DNA of 64,000 nt from Eoetvoesiella caeni (GTDB lineage Bacteria; Pseudomonadota; Gammaproteobacteria; Burkholderiales; Burkholderiaceae_B): assembly GCF_003315175.1 (NCBI RefSeq), contig NZ_QNRQ01000006.1, positions 124,001-188,000 of the forward strand, in the 5' to 3' direction. The notes beneath the pieces were generated by a model. It was not told the origin of the DNA. It made no database searches and saw only the letters and a program-made list of their open reading frames with translations. Shown in pieces: positions 39,398 to 48,777 of this stretch (position 1 is its first letter; the number at the start of each line of letters is the position of its first letter). A program made the position numbers and the translations under genes.

Positions 39398-40612
39398 ATG
39401 AAAGGCAAGGGTTTGTATTCATCGCTGATCGGCGCGGCGCTGTTTGCCACGCTATCTACAGCGGCAATGGCTCAAGGCACGATCAAGATCGGCGAAGTCA
39501 ATAGCTACAAGACTCAACCGGCGTTTTTGGGCCCCTATAAAAACGGCATGGAACTGGCCATCAGCCAGATCAACGATGCGGGCGGCATCAACGGCAAAAA
39601 GCTGGAGCTGATCATACGCGATGACAACTCCAATACGGGCGACGCCGTGCGCGCCGTCGAAGAGCTCTTGGCGCGCGACAAGGTCGACGTACTGACCGGC
39701 ACGTTCTTGTCCAATATCGGTTTGGCCGTTACGGATTATGCCAAGCACAAGAAAGTTTTCTTCCTGGCCAGCGAACCCCTGACCGACAAGATCGTTTGGG
39801 CCGACGGCAACCACTACACCTTCCGTCTGCGCGCATCCACCTACATGCAGGTGGCCATGCTTATTCCCGAAGCCGTCAAGCTCAAGAAAAAACGCTGGGC
39901 CGTTGTCTACCCCAACTATGAGTACGGCCAGTCGGCTGTCGCTACCTTCAAGACTCTGCTCAAGGCCGCTCAGCCTGATGTCGAGTTCGTGGCAGAGCAG
40001 GCCACGCCGCTGGGCAAAGTCGACGCCGGCAACGTGATTCAGGCCCTGGCCGACGCCAAGCCCGACGCTGTCTTCAACGTGCTGTTCGCCGCCGACCTGG
40101 CCAAGCTGGTGCGTGCCGGTACTCAGCGCAACTTCTTCAAGGACCTGCCCGTGGTCAGCCTGCTGACTGGCGAACCGGAATACCTGGATCCGCTTGGCGA
40201 TGAAACTCCAGAAGGCTGGATCGTCACCGGCTATCCCTGGTATGCCATTGACACCCCAGAGCACAAGGCGTTTCTGGCGGCCTATCAGGCCAAGTTCAAA
40301 GACTATCCGCGCCTGGGCACCATTGTGGGCTACGGCGCCATCCAGTCGCTGGCAGCCGGTATCAAGAAAGCCGGTGGGAAAACCGATACCGAATCCATGG
40401 TCAAGGCATTCACCGGCCTGAAAGTCGACACGCCTTTCGGTCCGATTGAATACCGTGCCATCGACCATCAGTCGACCATGGGCGCCTATGTGGGCAAACT
40501 GGCCAAGAAAGACGGTAAAGGCATCATGACCGACATCCGCTACATCGATGGCGCAGCAGTACAGCCCACCGACGCGCAAGTCAAACAATGGCGCCCTGCC
40601 AGCGCTAACTAA
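39398..40612 (+). CDS. Branched-chain-amino-acid-type ABC transporter binding protein
   Basis: A 404-residue periplasmic binding protein of the Leu/Ile/Val (LivJ/K) peripla_BP_6 family. The signal peptide ends AAMAQ, then IKIGEVNSYKTQPAFLGPYKNGMELAISQIN, RDDNSNTGDAVRAVEELL and VVYPNYEYGQSAVATFK. This family binds amino acids but also aromatic acids, amides and urea in catabolic clusters, so the ligand is uncertain. It heads a four-gene importer operon. Confidence 0.88.
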   Translation: MKGKGLYSSLIGAALFATLSTAAMAQGTIKIGEVNSYKTQPAFLGPYKNGMELAISQINDAGGINGKKLELIIRDDNSNTGDAVRAVEELLARDKVDVLTGTFLSNIGLAVTDYAKHKKVFFLASEPLTDKIVWADGNHYTFRLRASTYMQVAMLIPEAVKLKKKRWAVVYPNYEYGQSAVATFKTLLKAAQPDVEFVAEQATPLGKVDAGNVIQALADAKPDAVFNVLFAADLAKLVRAGTQRNFFKDLPVVSLLTGEPEYLDPLGDETPEGWIVTGYPWYAIDTPEHKAFLAAYQAKFKDYPRLGTIVGYGAIQSLAAGIKKAGGKTDTESMVKAFTGLKVDTPFGPIEYRAIDHQSTMGAYVGKLAKKDGKGIMTDIRYIDGAAVQPTDAQVKQWRPASAN

Positions 40613-40681
40613 GTAGCTCATTAGGAACTCGCATGGCTGCCATTGGGCGGCATGCGGGTTCGTCTACAGGTGTAAAGCAAG

Positions 40682-42607
40682 ATGGATTTGTCGAGTCTCT
40701 TCGTCCAGTTTTTAAATGGGCTGGCGGAAGCTTCGTCGCTATTTCTGGTAGCGGCCGGGTTGTCCCTGATTTTCGGCGTTACGCGCATCGTCAACTTTGC
40801 GCATGGCTCTTTGTACATGGTAGGCATCTACCTGGCGTACACAGTCGTGCAGTCCATCGGGCATAGCCCCTTGGGATTCTGGGTTGCCTTGATTGCAGCG
40901 GCGCTGCTGGTTGGTGCGCTCGGCGCGCTGATTGAAATAATATTATTGCGGCGTATTTATCGGGCGCCGGAACTGTTTCAGTTATTGGCGACATTTGCGC
41001 TGGTGCTGGTGATCAACGACGCCACATTATGGATCTGGGGCCCGGAAGACCTGCTGGGGCCGGTGGCTCCGGGGCTGAACGGTTCCATCGAGATTTTTGG
41101 GCGCTACTTGCCTAAGTACGATTTGGTGCTGATCTTCATCGGACCTGTGGTGCTGGGGCTGCTATGGCTGTTGCTCAAGCGCACCCGTTGGGGCACGCTG
41201 GTGCGCGCCGCGACCCAAGACCGTGAAATGCTTGGCGCCCTGGGCGTCAACCAGGCATGGCTGTTTACCGGCGTATTTGCGCTGGGCTCCTTCTTGGCGG
41301 CACTGGGCGGCGCGGTTCAAATTCCCCGCCTGCCGGCCAACCTTACTTTGGATTTGAGCGTCATCGGTGACGCCTTCGTGATCGTGGTCGTGGGCGGCAT
41401 GGGGTCGATTCCGGGCGCTTATGTGGCAGCCCTGATCATCGCCGAGCTCAAGGCCTTGTGCATAGCCCTGGGTACGGTCGACATCTTCGGCATGAGCTTT
41501 GCCTTTCCCAAGCTGACGCTGGTTGTCGAATTCATCTTCATGGCGTTTGTGCTGGTATTCCGGCCTTGGGGCTTGTTCGGCAAAGTGCAGGCGGCCACGC
41601 GCAACACGGCGGCCCTGGAAGCTCCTTTGCGTCCGTCGAAAATGCCGTTCAAGATATTTATCGCGGTGGTCGTTGTGGCGCTGGCCGCCATTCCGCTCAT
41701 GGCTGACTGGGCGCCATACTTGCCCGTGCTGATGCTGGACATCCTCGTGACCGCGCTGTTTGCGCTTAGCCTGCACTTCATGATGGGGCCGGGCGGCATG
41801 CATTCGTTCGGGCACGCGGCATACTTCGGCCTTGGCGCATACGGGGCGGCGCTGCTGCTTAAAACCGCGGCGTTCTCCATGGGCTGGTCGATTGCGCTGG
41901 CGCCGTTGATCGCCGGCGTGGGCGCGGTGATATTCGGGTGGTTCTGCGTTCGGCTGTCGGGCATTTACCTGGCCATGCTGACCTTGGCATTCGGGCAAAT
42001 CGTCTGGTCCATTGTTTACCAATGGGACGAATTCACCGGCGGGTCCAACGGCATGATAGGCATCTGGCCCGACCACTGGCTGGAAGGCAAGGCGTATTAC
42101 TATTTTGCGCTGGCCGTGGTGCTGGTTTCGGCCTTTGTCTTGCGGCGCATATTGTTCTCTTCCTTCGGTTACGCCATGCGCGCCAGCCGCGACTCGACCT
42201 TGCGCGCCGACGCCCTGGGCATCAACGTCAAGCGGGTTCAGTGGGTGGGGTTTGTCATTGCCGGCATATTTGCCGGGCTGGCCGGCGTGCTGTTTGTGTT
42301 TTCCAAAGGCAGCGCGTCGCCCGAGATCATTTCGGTGATCAAGTCGGTCGACGGTTTGGTCATGGTGTTGCTGGGTGGTGTGCAAACTCTGCTCGGACCC
42401 GCCGTGGGCGCCGCGGTATTCAAGATTTTGCAGGACTATTTCATGGGTATTACCGAGTATTGGCACGCTTTGTTCGGCGGCGTCATTCTGTTGCTGGTGC
42501 TGGCTTTCCCGCAAGGTATCGCCGGTTACTTCAAAGAGCTGTTCGAGGCCCCGGGTGGGTTTATTGCACGCCGCTTCGGCAAGAGGGGGCGAAATGAGCT
42601 TGCTTGA
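40682..42607 (+). CDS. Fused LivH-LivM ABC transporter permease
   Basis: A 641-residue fusion of the two permease subunits. Residues 1 to about 300 resemble LivH (LIFGVTRIVNFAHGSLYMVG, then VVVGGMGSIPGAYVAALIIAE). Residues about 325-641 resemble LivM (MGPGGMHSFGHAAYFGLGAYG, MRASRDSTLRADALGINV, VMVLLGGVQTLLGPAVGA). About 16 hydrophobic segments are present. Such fusions are known in Burkholderiales. It overlaps the next ATPase gene by 14 bases. Confidence 0.88.
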   Translation: MDLSSLFVQFLNGLAEASSLFLVAAGLSLIFGVTRIVNFAHGSLYMVGIYLAYTVVQSIGHSPLGFWVALIAAALLVGALGALIEIILLRRIYRAPELFQLLATFALVLVINDATLWIWGPEDLLGPVAPGLNGSIEIFGRYLPKYDLVLIFIGPVVLGLLWLLLKRTRWGTLVRAATQDREMLGALGVNQAWLFTGVFALGSFLAALGGAVQIPRLPANLTLDLSVIGDAFVIVVVGGMGSIPGAYVAALIIAELKALCIALGTVDIFGMSFAFPKLTLVVEFIFMAFVLVFRPWGLFGKVQAATRNTAALEAPLRPSKMPFKIFIAVVVVALAAIPLMADWAPYLPVLMLDILVTALFALSLHFMMGPGGMHSFGHAAYFGLGAYGAALLLKTAAFSMGWSIALAPLIAGVGAVIFGWFCVRLSGIYLAMLTLAFGQIVWSIVYQWDEFTGGSNGMIGIWPDHWLEGKAYYYFALAVVLVSAFVLRRILFSSFGYAMRASRDSTLRADALGINVKRVQWVGFVIAGIFAGLAGVLFVFSKGSASPEIISVIKSVDGLVMVLLGGVQTLLGPAVGAAVFKILQDYFMGITEYWHALFGGVILLLVLAFPQGIAGYFKELFEAPGGFIARRFGKRGRNELA

Positions 42608-43370
42608 AGTCAGGGATTTGAAAAAGAAGTTCGGCGGCAACGTAGCCGTCGACGGCATCAGCTTCGACCTGCAGGCCGGCGAGCTTCTGGCGCTGATAGG
42701 ACCCAACGGTGCCGGTAAAACAACCACGTTCAATATGGTGAACGGCCAGTTGGCTGCAACGGCGGGTTCCATTACGCTTGACGGCAAAGAGCTTACAGGC
42801 CTTGCCCCGCGCAAGATCGCTCATATGGGCGTAGGCCGCACATTCCAGATAGCGGCAACGTTTTCATCGCTGACCGTAATTGAAAACGTCCAGATGGCCT
42901 TGCTGGCGCACCACCGCAAGATCTATTCTTTCTGGCGCGCTGCCGCCGACCAATACAAGGCCGAGGCGCAAAGCCTGCTTGGCCAGGTCGGCATGCTGGC
43001 CCAGGCCGACCGGCCTTCCAGCGAACTGGCTTACGGCGATGTAAAGCGTGTCGAGCTGGCCATGGGCCTGGCCAACGATCCCAAGCTTTTGCTGATGGAC
43101 GAGCCTACCGCCGGCATGGCGCCAAAAGAGCGCAACGACTTGATGGCGCTTACCAAGAAGCTGGTGGTGGACCGCAATATGGCGGTGCTGTTTACCGAGC
43201 ACAGCATGGATGTGGTGTTCGCCTACGCGGACCGCATGATAGTGCTGGCGCGCGGGCGCCTTATTGCCGAAGGCGGCGCGGACGATATCCGCAATCATCC
43301 CAAGGTGCAGGAAGTTTATTTCGGCACGGGTAAAACATTCGAGAACAAAGAGGCCGGGGCAGTTCAATGA
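42594..43370 (+). CDS. LivG-like ABC transporter ATPase
   Basis: A 258-residue ATPase of the branched-chain-type importer. It has Walker A GPNGAGKTT, the LivG-type FNMVNG after it, GVGRTFQ, a signature region YGDVKRVELAMGLA (the usual LSGG serine/glycine pattern is changed to LAYGD), Walker B LLLMDEPTAGM and the switch FTEHSMDVVF. ATG 42594 is chosen because AAGAGG lies upstream and the protein begins LLEVRDLKKKFGG. It overlaps the downstream ATPase gene (ATGA at 43367). Confidence 0.9.
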   Translation: MSLLEVRDLKKKFGGNVAVDGISFDLQAGELLALIGPNGAGKTTTFNMVNGQLAATAGSITLDGKELTGLAPRKIAHMGVGRTFQIAATFSSLTVIENVQMALLAHHRKIYSFWRAAADQYKAEAQSLLGQVGMLAQADRPSSELAYGDVKRVELAMGLANDPKLLLMDEPTAGMAPKERNDLMALTKKLVVDRNMAVLFTEHSMDVVFAYADRMIVLARGRLIAEGGADDIRNHPKVQEVYFGTGKTFENKEAGAVQ

Positions 43371-44110
43371 GCATTCATGATTCCAGTTCGCCGTTGTTGA
43401 CGGTGTCGCAGTTGAATGCCTGGTATGGCGCGGCGCATATTTTGTTCGATGTGGATCTTGAGGTTCGGCGCGGCGAGGTAGTTGCGTTGATGGGCCGCAA
43501 TGGCGCGGGCAAGTCCACGACGTTCAAGTCCATCATGGGCCTGATGAGCAAATGGAAGGGCGATGTGCAGTTCATGGGCCAGAACCTGACAGGCCGTCAG
43601 CCCTACGAAATAGCCCGCGCAGGCTTGGGGTTTGTGCCGGAGGACCGCCGGGTTTTCGGCGATTTGACGGTAACTGAAAACCTCGAGGTGGGACGCCAGC
43701 CGGCCAGGAAATGGCCCGATGGGACAGAGGCCTTGGTGTGGACGCCCGAAGACTTATACTCCTTGTTCCCGAATTTGGGGGCGATGCAAGACCGGCCGGG
43801 CGGGCAGATGAGCGGCGGCGAGCAGCAGATGCTGACCGTGGCGCGTACGCTGATGGGTAATCCGTACCTGGTGCTGCTTGATGAGCCCTCCGAGGGCGTG
43901 GCCCCGGTCATCGTCGAACAGATGGTACATATGATTTTGGCACTGAAAAAGCAGGGTGTAAGTATTCTGCTGTCCGAGCAGAACGTGCATTTTGCCGCGC
44001 TGGTGTCCGACAGGGTTTATGTGCTTGAAAAGGGCCAGATCCGTTATACGGGCTCTATGCAAGAGTTGGCTGCCAATGAGGAAGTGCAGAGGTCTTATTT
44101 GACGGTTTGA
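43367..44110 (+). CDS. LivF-like ABC transporter ATPase
   Basis: A 247-residue second ATPase of the importer. It has LTVSQLNAWYGAAHILFDV, Walker A GRNGAGKST, the LivF-type GFVPEDRRVFGDLTVTENL, signature MSGGEQQMLTVARTLM, Walker B LVLLDEPSEG and SEQNVHFAALVSDRVYVLE. Start overlaps the LivG stop by four bases. A strong terminator follows. Confidence 0.92.
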   Translation: MSIHDSSSPLLTVSQLNAWYGAAHILFDVDLEVRRGEVVALMGRNGAGKSTTFKSIMGLMSKWKGDVQFMGQNLTGRQPYEIARAGLGFVPEDRRVFGDLTVTENLEVGRQPARKWPDGTEALVWTPEDLYSLFPNLGAMQDRPGGQMSGGEQQMLTVARTLMGNPYLVLLDEPSEGVAPVIVEQMVHMILALKKQGVSILLSEQNVHFAALVSDRVYVLEKGQIRYTGSMQELAANEEVQRSYLTV

Positions 44111-44151
44111 CTGCTCGCGCCTGTTACCCGACCGAGATTCTTGATCTACTA

Positions 44152-44180
44152 CGCCGCGATTGATTCGCGGCGTTTTTTTT
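44152..44180 (+). terminator. Terminator after the ABC importer operon
   Basis: CGCCGCGA (44152-44159), loop TTGAT, TCGCGGCG (44165-44172), then eight T residues. This is a textbook intrinsic terminator 42 bases after livF and shows that the biotin cassette downstream has its own promoter. The rest of the 324-base gap to 44434 holds an AGACGTCT palindrome (44337-44344) and a GGGAGG ribosome site, and no further gene. Confidence 0.93.
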
Positions 44181-44434
44181 GTTGCGGGTTTTTGATTCCT
44201 ACGGGGCCGCCTTATCCGATGGCTATTTGGCTGCCAAGGAAAATTTTCGGCGCCATGTGGCAAGCCTGGGCATTCTAAGATACTGCATCTAAAGCTTAGT
44301 GTAATCCCTGCCTCAAAATGTCGTCACCCTGACAGAGACGTCTGACGGGTTTGCCTACACTGGAACGCAGAATAGGTCGCCGAGCAACGGCGCCGCGGCA
44401 TTCCAAACCAAAAACGGGAGGCATGAGACATCAC

Positions 44435-44950
44435 ATGGATATTGACCTGGCCGAGCTGGCGTCGCTGGTGGCGCTGTTGAAAGAGGCGGAGTTTACCGAG
44501 TTCCGCTATGACAAAGGCGATGTGCATATCATGGTGCGTCGCGGCGGTGTGGACGATATTGAGGCTCCTCCGGTGACGACTCGGGCGGCTGCTCCGAAGG
44601 TGGACAATGCGGCGCGCCGCGAGTCGCCTGCGGTCAGCCGTTCAGCTTCTGCTGCGTTATCGACGTCGGCCGGCGGCTCACCCTTGGAACCGATGCCCGG
44701 CACTATCACGGTTACCGCTCCGATGCTGGGTACCTTCTACAGCGCACCCAAGCCTGGCGAGCCTGCCTTCGTGCAGGTGGGAGCCCATATCGAGCCGGAC
44801 TCCGTACTTTGTATCATCGAAGTCATGAAGTTGATGAACTCGGTGCATGCCGAGCTCTGCGGCGAAGTGGTTGCCGTGCATGCACGGGACGGTGAGCTGG
44901 TCGAGTTCGGCCAGCCGCTCTTCAGTATTCGCGAAACGGAAACGCCATGA
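44435..44950 (+). CDS. Biotin carboxyl carrier protein (AccB-like) of the cassette
   Basis: A 171-residue biotin carrier. The N-terminus MDIDLAELASLVALLKEAEF and RYDKGDVHIMVRRG resemble AccB; an Ala/Ser-rich linker leads to the biotinyl domain with VTAPMLGTFYSAPKPGEPAF, the biotinylation motif EVMKLMN and a final ELVEFGQPLFSI. The Lys is present, so it should be biotinylated. ATG 44435 is preferred over 44423, which is one base from GGGAGG. It overlaps the next gene by four bases. A separate AccBC for fatty acid synthesis should exist elsewhere, so this copy is probably dedicated. Confidence 0.85.
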   Translation: MDIDLAELASLVALLKEAEFTEFRYDKGDVHIMVRRGGVDDIEAPPVTTRAAAPKVDNAARRESPAVSRSASAALSTSAGGSPLEPMPGTITVTAPMLGTFYSAPKPGEPAFVQVGAHIEPDSVLCIIEVMKLMNSVHAELCGEVVAVHARDGELVEFGQPLFSIRETETP

Positions 44951-46311
44951 GCTGGGCTCAACAGCACAAGGTCTTTGTTGCCAACCGGGGCGAGATTGCG
45001 CTGCGGATACTAGATGCCTGTGATCGGCTGGGCATCGACGCTGTGCTGGGGGTTTCGCAAGCCGACCGCGATTCGTTGCCTGCACGCCGGGCAGGACGTA
45101 CTGTGGTGCTGGGTCCCGCCCATGCGGCGGACAGCTACTTGTCTATTGACGCGACGGTGCAGGCGGCGGTGTCCACAGGTTGTACCGCTGTGCACCCGGG
45201 CTATGGCTTCCTGTCCGAAAGCGTGGCATTCGCCCGATGCTGCGCAGAGCACGGCCTGATCTTCGTGGGACCTCGGTTGGAGCATTTGGAGATCCTGGGC
45301 GATAAACTGAGCGCCCGTCGGGTAGCCGAAGAAGCCGGCGTGCCGGTGACGCCGGGCGGCGAAACGTGTTCGGGCGAGGAGGCCTTGGCGCTTGCGGGGC
45401 GCATCGGCTATCCAGTACTGGTCAAGGCGGCGTTCGGCGGCGGCGGACGAGGCATGAAGCTTGTCGACAATCCCGAGGACTTGGTTGCCGCCTGGGAGCT
45501 TGCAGCTTCTGAAGCGCAATCGACGTTTGGCGACGGCACGGTATTCATCGAACGATATGTGCGCGACGCCAAGCACGTCGAGGTCCAGATTCTGGGCGAC
45601 CAGCATGGCCATTGCATTCATTTGGGTGAACGCGAGTGCTCTGTACAGTTCCGCTATCAGAAGATGCTAGAGGAGGCGCCCTGCGTGGCGCTTGGCGAGA
45701 CAGCCCGCCGCGAGCTTCATGGGCATGCCATGCGTCTGGCCACGAAGCTGGGCTACGTAAGCTTGGGCACAATCGAGTTTCTCTACGATGTGCAGCGTGA
45801 CGCCTTCTGGTTTCTGGAAGTGAATCCGCGAGTGCAGGTCGAGCACCCTGTAACCGAATCCGTCACCGGTGTCGATCTGGTGCGCGAACAACTGCTCGTG
45901 GCTTTCGGCGAGCCCTTGTCGCTGCGTCAGGACGAAATTGAGTTTCATGGCCACGCTATTGAACTGCGTCTGGTCGCCCAGGACGCCGCTCGCGGCCTGT
46001 TGCCCTCGCCGGGTCGGCTCGAGCGCTGGCGCACGCCGCCCCTGGGCGGGGTGCGCTGGGACACTCATTTGTATGAGGGCTATCGCTTCCCGCCGTACTA
46101 CGATGCACTCATGGCAAAGATCATTGCCCATGGCGCCGATCGGGCCGGCGCGCTGGAGCGGCTGCGCTTGGCCCTGGCCCATCTGCAGCTTAAGGGCCCG
46201 GGCACCAATTTGACATTGCTGCAGCGACTAGTCGCTGCACCTGCTGTGGTCGATGCTACGGTGACCACGCGTTGGCTCGAAGAGGCCTTGCCGCAGCTCA
46301 TGGAGACCTGA
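44947..46311 (+). CDS. Biotin carboxylase subunit (AccC-like)
   Basis: A 454-residue ATP-grasp biotin carboxylase that charges carrier biotin with bicarbonate. Seen are HPGYGFLSE (83-91), Lys120, Lys160, GGGGRGM (164-170), the AKHVEVQILGDQHG segment with His210, GERECSV near 228-233, and FLEVNPRVQVEHPVTE with Arg295, Gln297 and Glu299. The usual RRHQK reads FRYQK here (235-239). Length equals AccC. Start overlaps the carrier stop (ATGA). The catalytic set is intact, so it should be active. Confidence 0.88.
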   Translation: MSWAQQHKVFVANRGEIALRILDACDRLGIDAVLGVSQADRDSLPARRAGRTVVLGPAHAADSYLSIDATVQAAVSTGCTAVHPGYGFLSESVAFARCCAEHGLIFVGPRLEHLEILGDKLSARRVAEEAGVPVTPGGETCSGEEALALAGRIGYPVLVKAAFGGGGRGMKLVDNPEDLVAAWELAASEAQSTFGDGTVFIERYVRDAKHVEVQILGDQHGHCIHLGERECSVQFRYQKMLEEAPCVALGETARRELHGHAMRLATKLGYVSLGTIEFLYDVQRDAFWFLEVNPRVQVEHPVTESVTGVDLVREQLLVAFGEPLSLRQDEIEFHGHAIELRLVAQDAARGLLPSPGRLERWRTPPLGGVRWDTHLYEGYRFPPYYDALMAKIIAHGADRAGALERLRLALAHLQLKGPGTNLTLLQRLVAAPAVVDATVTTRWLEEALPQLMET

Positions 46312-46312
46312 C

Positions 46313-47818
46313 ATGTCCGATATTCAACTTATAGATGTGACGTTACGGGACGGCAACCAGAGCTTGTGGGGGGCTGTGGGTGTACGAACCAGTACAGTGC
46401 AGCGCATCGCGCCGCACCTGGGCGCGGTAGGGTATTTTGCCGTCGAGGCCGCCACTAGTACCATGTTCGCCACCGCCGTGCGGTATCACCGTGAAGACCC
46501 CTGGGAGCGGCTTGATGCTTTGCATCGTGGCATGCCGGACACCACGCTGGGGTTTCTTACTACCGGCAAGCGCTTCATTACCTTCTCGCGTACCCCGGCC
46601 AACCTGTTTCAATTGGCTTTCGATTTGTTGCGCCGGCATGGCGTTACGCGCATGTGGGTAATCGACCCTATGCATGATATGGAAGCGGCCATGTCCACGG
46701 CGCGCATGGCCAAGAAGGCCGGCTTCGAGGAAGTTATCGGCGGTATCTGCTATACCGTGAGTCCGGTGCATACCGACGAGTACTTCGCTCAAAAGGTGGC
46801 TCAGTTCGATGCATGCGAAGCAATCGATTCCATCTACATCAAGGATCCCGCTGGCCTGCTTACGCCGGAGCGCTTGCAAACGCTGGTGCCGCGCCTGCGC
46901 GGCAATCTCAAGAAAAAAGCCGTTCAAGAACTGCATACTCATTGCAACACTGGCCTGGGGCCGCTTAATCTGCTTACCGGAGCCGATCTTGGACTTGTGC
47001 GTTTGCATTGCGCGCTGCCGCCGCTGGCCGATGGTTCTTCGCATGCTTCGGGCCTGCAATTGGTGCACAACCTGCGGGCGCGCGGCCATCGGGTGGACGT
47101 TGACCTTGACGCCATGCAGCGTGCCTCGGACACGCTTACGCGCGAGGCGCGCCTGCGCAACTTGCCTGAAGGAAAGCCCCAGGTTTACGACGAAGCTTAC
47201 TATCAACATACGCTGCCCGGCGGTGTGCTCAGTACGACCGCCCGTCAGTTGCGGGAAATGGGCCGCGCCGACTTGATGCCGGCGGTGGTGGAAGAGGCCC
47301 GGCAAGTGCGCGCCGATCTCGGCTGGCCTATCGTGGTCACTCCTTTTGCTCAATACATTGTTACCCAGGCAGCGCTTAACGTGATCGCCGGAGAACGTTA
47401 CCAGCGCATCAGCGATGAGGTCGTCGATATGCTGCTGGGCGACTGGGGACCCATGCCGGGGCCGGTATCGCCCGAACTGATGGATCGCGTACAGAGCTTG
47501 CCGCGCGCGCGCCAACGAGCCCGCTCCGAAGAGTCTGACGCCCCGTCGCTGGACGAGCTGCGCCGCCGCTTTGGAGCTCAGGTCAGTGACGAAGACCTGT
47601 TGCTGCGCGCAGTGATGCCGGGCGAGCAAATGGACGACATGGTGCGTGCGCGCGAGAGTCGCGGACGGGCCCGATCCGCTGGGGGCGATCTTGGTTTACG
47701 CGAGCTTGCCGAGGCGCTAAGCGACCCCCAACGGCCGCTGTCGATCCGCGTTTCGCAGGGCGACACCACGTTGTCCCTTACCGGACGCCGAACTTGCAGT
47801 ATTTCTGAAGGAGCATGA
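46313..47818 (+). CDS. Pyruvate-carboxylase/OadA-like carboxyltransferase subunit
   Basis: A 501-residue HMGL-like carboxyltransferase that would move CO2 from carboxybiotin to an acceptor. The metal ligands fit the family: Asp13 in TLRDGNQS, Lys177 in YIKDPAGLL, His208 and His210 in LHTHCNTG; the PYC_OADA domain follows (LPGGVLST, TPFAQYIVTQAALNV). No biotinyl domain is fused. By eye, the segment matching the pyruvate-binding LLRGxN motif reads FLTTGKR near 81-87, and GGATFD reads EAATST near 45-50, so the acceptor may not be pyruvate. It ends in a 100-residue Arg-rich region. Confidence 0.83.
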   Translation: MSDIQLIDVTLRDGNQSLWGAVGVRTSTVQRIAPHLGAVGYFAVEAATSTMFATAVRYHREDPWERLDALHRGMPDTTLGFLTTGKRFITFSRTPANLFQLAFDLLRRHGVTRMWVIDPMHDMEAAMSTARMAKKAGFEEVIGGICYTVSPVHTDEYFAQKVAQFDACEAIDSIYIKDPAGLLTPERLQTLVPRLRGNLKKKAVQELHTHCNTGLGPLNLLTGADLGLVRLHCALPPLADGSSHASGLQLVHNLRARGHRVDVDLDAMQRASDTLTREARLRNLPEGKPQVYDEAYYQHTLPGGVLSTTARQLREMGRADLMPAVVEEARQVRADLGWPIVVTPFAQYIVTQAALNVIAGERYQRISDEVVDMLLGDWGPMPGPVSPELMDRVQSLPRARQRARSEESDAPSLDELRRRFGAQVSDEDLLLRAVMPGEQMDDMVRARESRGRARSAGGDLGLRELAEALSDPQRPLSIRVSQGDTTLSLTGRRTCSISEGA

Positions 47819-47823
47819 AGCCG

Positions 47824-48726
47824 ATGAGCCGACCCCTATCGTCCATAGAGCGCGAGTATCTCGCGACCAACGAGCCTGCGGAAGCTGTCATCGATGCACT
47901 GGTGCATGCCGACGGCTGGATGCTGGACGTGGATGGCTGTCTGGTGCGCACCACGAAGGCTGGCGGAGCGGGCGGCGCCGCCATCGAGGGCGCGGCCCAG
48001 TTGTTGGCGTGGCTGCGGCGACACCAGCGTCGCTTCGTTATCTGCACTAATGCCTCGCAGCACCCGGTATCGCATTATGCCGGTCATCTGCGCGATTGCG
48101 GCCTGGATATCGCCGACCACGAACTCATGACGGCGGCTACCGCGACGGCCGATTTCGTCGCACGGCACCATGCCGGAGCCCGCGTGCTTGTGCTAGGGGA
48201 CCGGGGCCTGTCCGAAGCCATGCGCGATGCCGGGCTCCAACTGGCCTCGTCAACGGACCGAAATGCCGATGTTGTGGCCGTCGGCGCCGCGGATCAATAT
48301 TCCTCGTCCACCATCAACGCCGCCTGCCTGGCCGTCGCCGATCGCGGCGCTTCGCTCTATACATCGGTGGGCTCTCCCTGGTTTCACGGCGGAGTGGATC
48401 GCAGCGTAGCGGTATCCAGCGCCATGGCCAATGCCGTTGCTTGGGTTACCGGCGCCATCCCGCAGGTTTGCGGCAAGCCTTCACCCGCGTTGGGCGAGGT
48501 GCTGCGCGAACGTTTGGGCGGTAGCAGCAGTCAACTTGTGGTGGTGGGCGACGCCGCCGGCGCCGAAATGAAGCTGGCCCACCAAATCGATGCCCTGGGC
48601 GTACTGGTGCTGAGCGGCGCCACCATGGCCAAGGATTTACCAGGACTGCCTCTGGACCAGCGCCCGCACTGGGTGGGTCGGGATGTGGGCCAATTGCTGC
48701 AGCAGATGCGTGCCGTGCTTCCTTGA
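47824..48726 (+). CDS. NagD-like HAD-IIA phosphatase
   Basis: A 300-residue haloacid-dehalogenase-fold protein of class IIA (NagD/PNPase-like). Motif I is MLDVDGCLV with Asp35 and Asp37, motif II FVICTNAS, motif III Lys in CGKPSPAL and motif IV VVVGDAAGAEM. All catalytic positions look intact. ATG 47824 lies ten bases after AAGGAG (47808-47813); ATG 47815, overlapping the previous stop (ATGA), is one base from that site. Such enzymes hydrolyse small phosphomonoesters. Sitting between carboxyltransferase and kinase-like genes suggests it removes phosphate from a pathway intermediate; that is inference. Confidence 0.82.
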   Translation: MSRPLSSIEREYLATNEPAEAVIDALVHADGWMLDVDGCLVRTTKAGGAGGAAIEGAAQLLAWLRRHQRRFVICTNASQHPVSHYAGHLRDCGLDIADHELMTAATATADFVARHHAGARVLVLGDRGLSEAMRDAGLQLASSTDRNADVVAVGAADQYSSSTINAACLAVADRGASLYTSVGSPWFHGGVDRSVAVSSAMANAVAWVTGAIPQVCGKPSPALGEVLRERLGGSSSQLVVVGDAAGAEMKLAHQIDALGVLVLSGATMAKDLPGLPLDQRPHWVGRDVGQLLQQMRAVLP

Positions 48727-48777
48727 CGGGCATCTGCCCCAATCGACACAAATAAAACTCTACAAGGAGACAATCAA

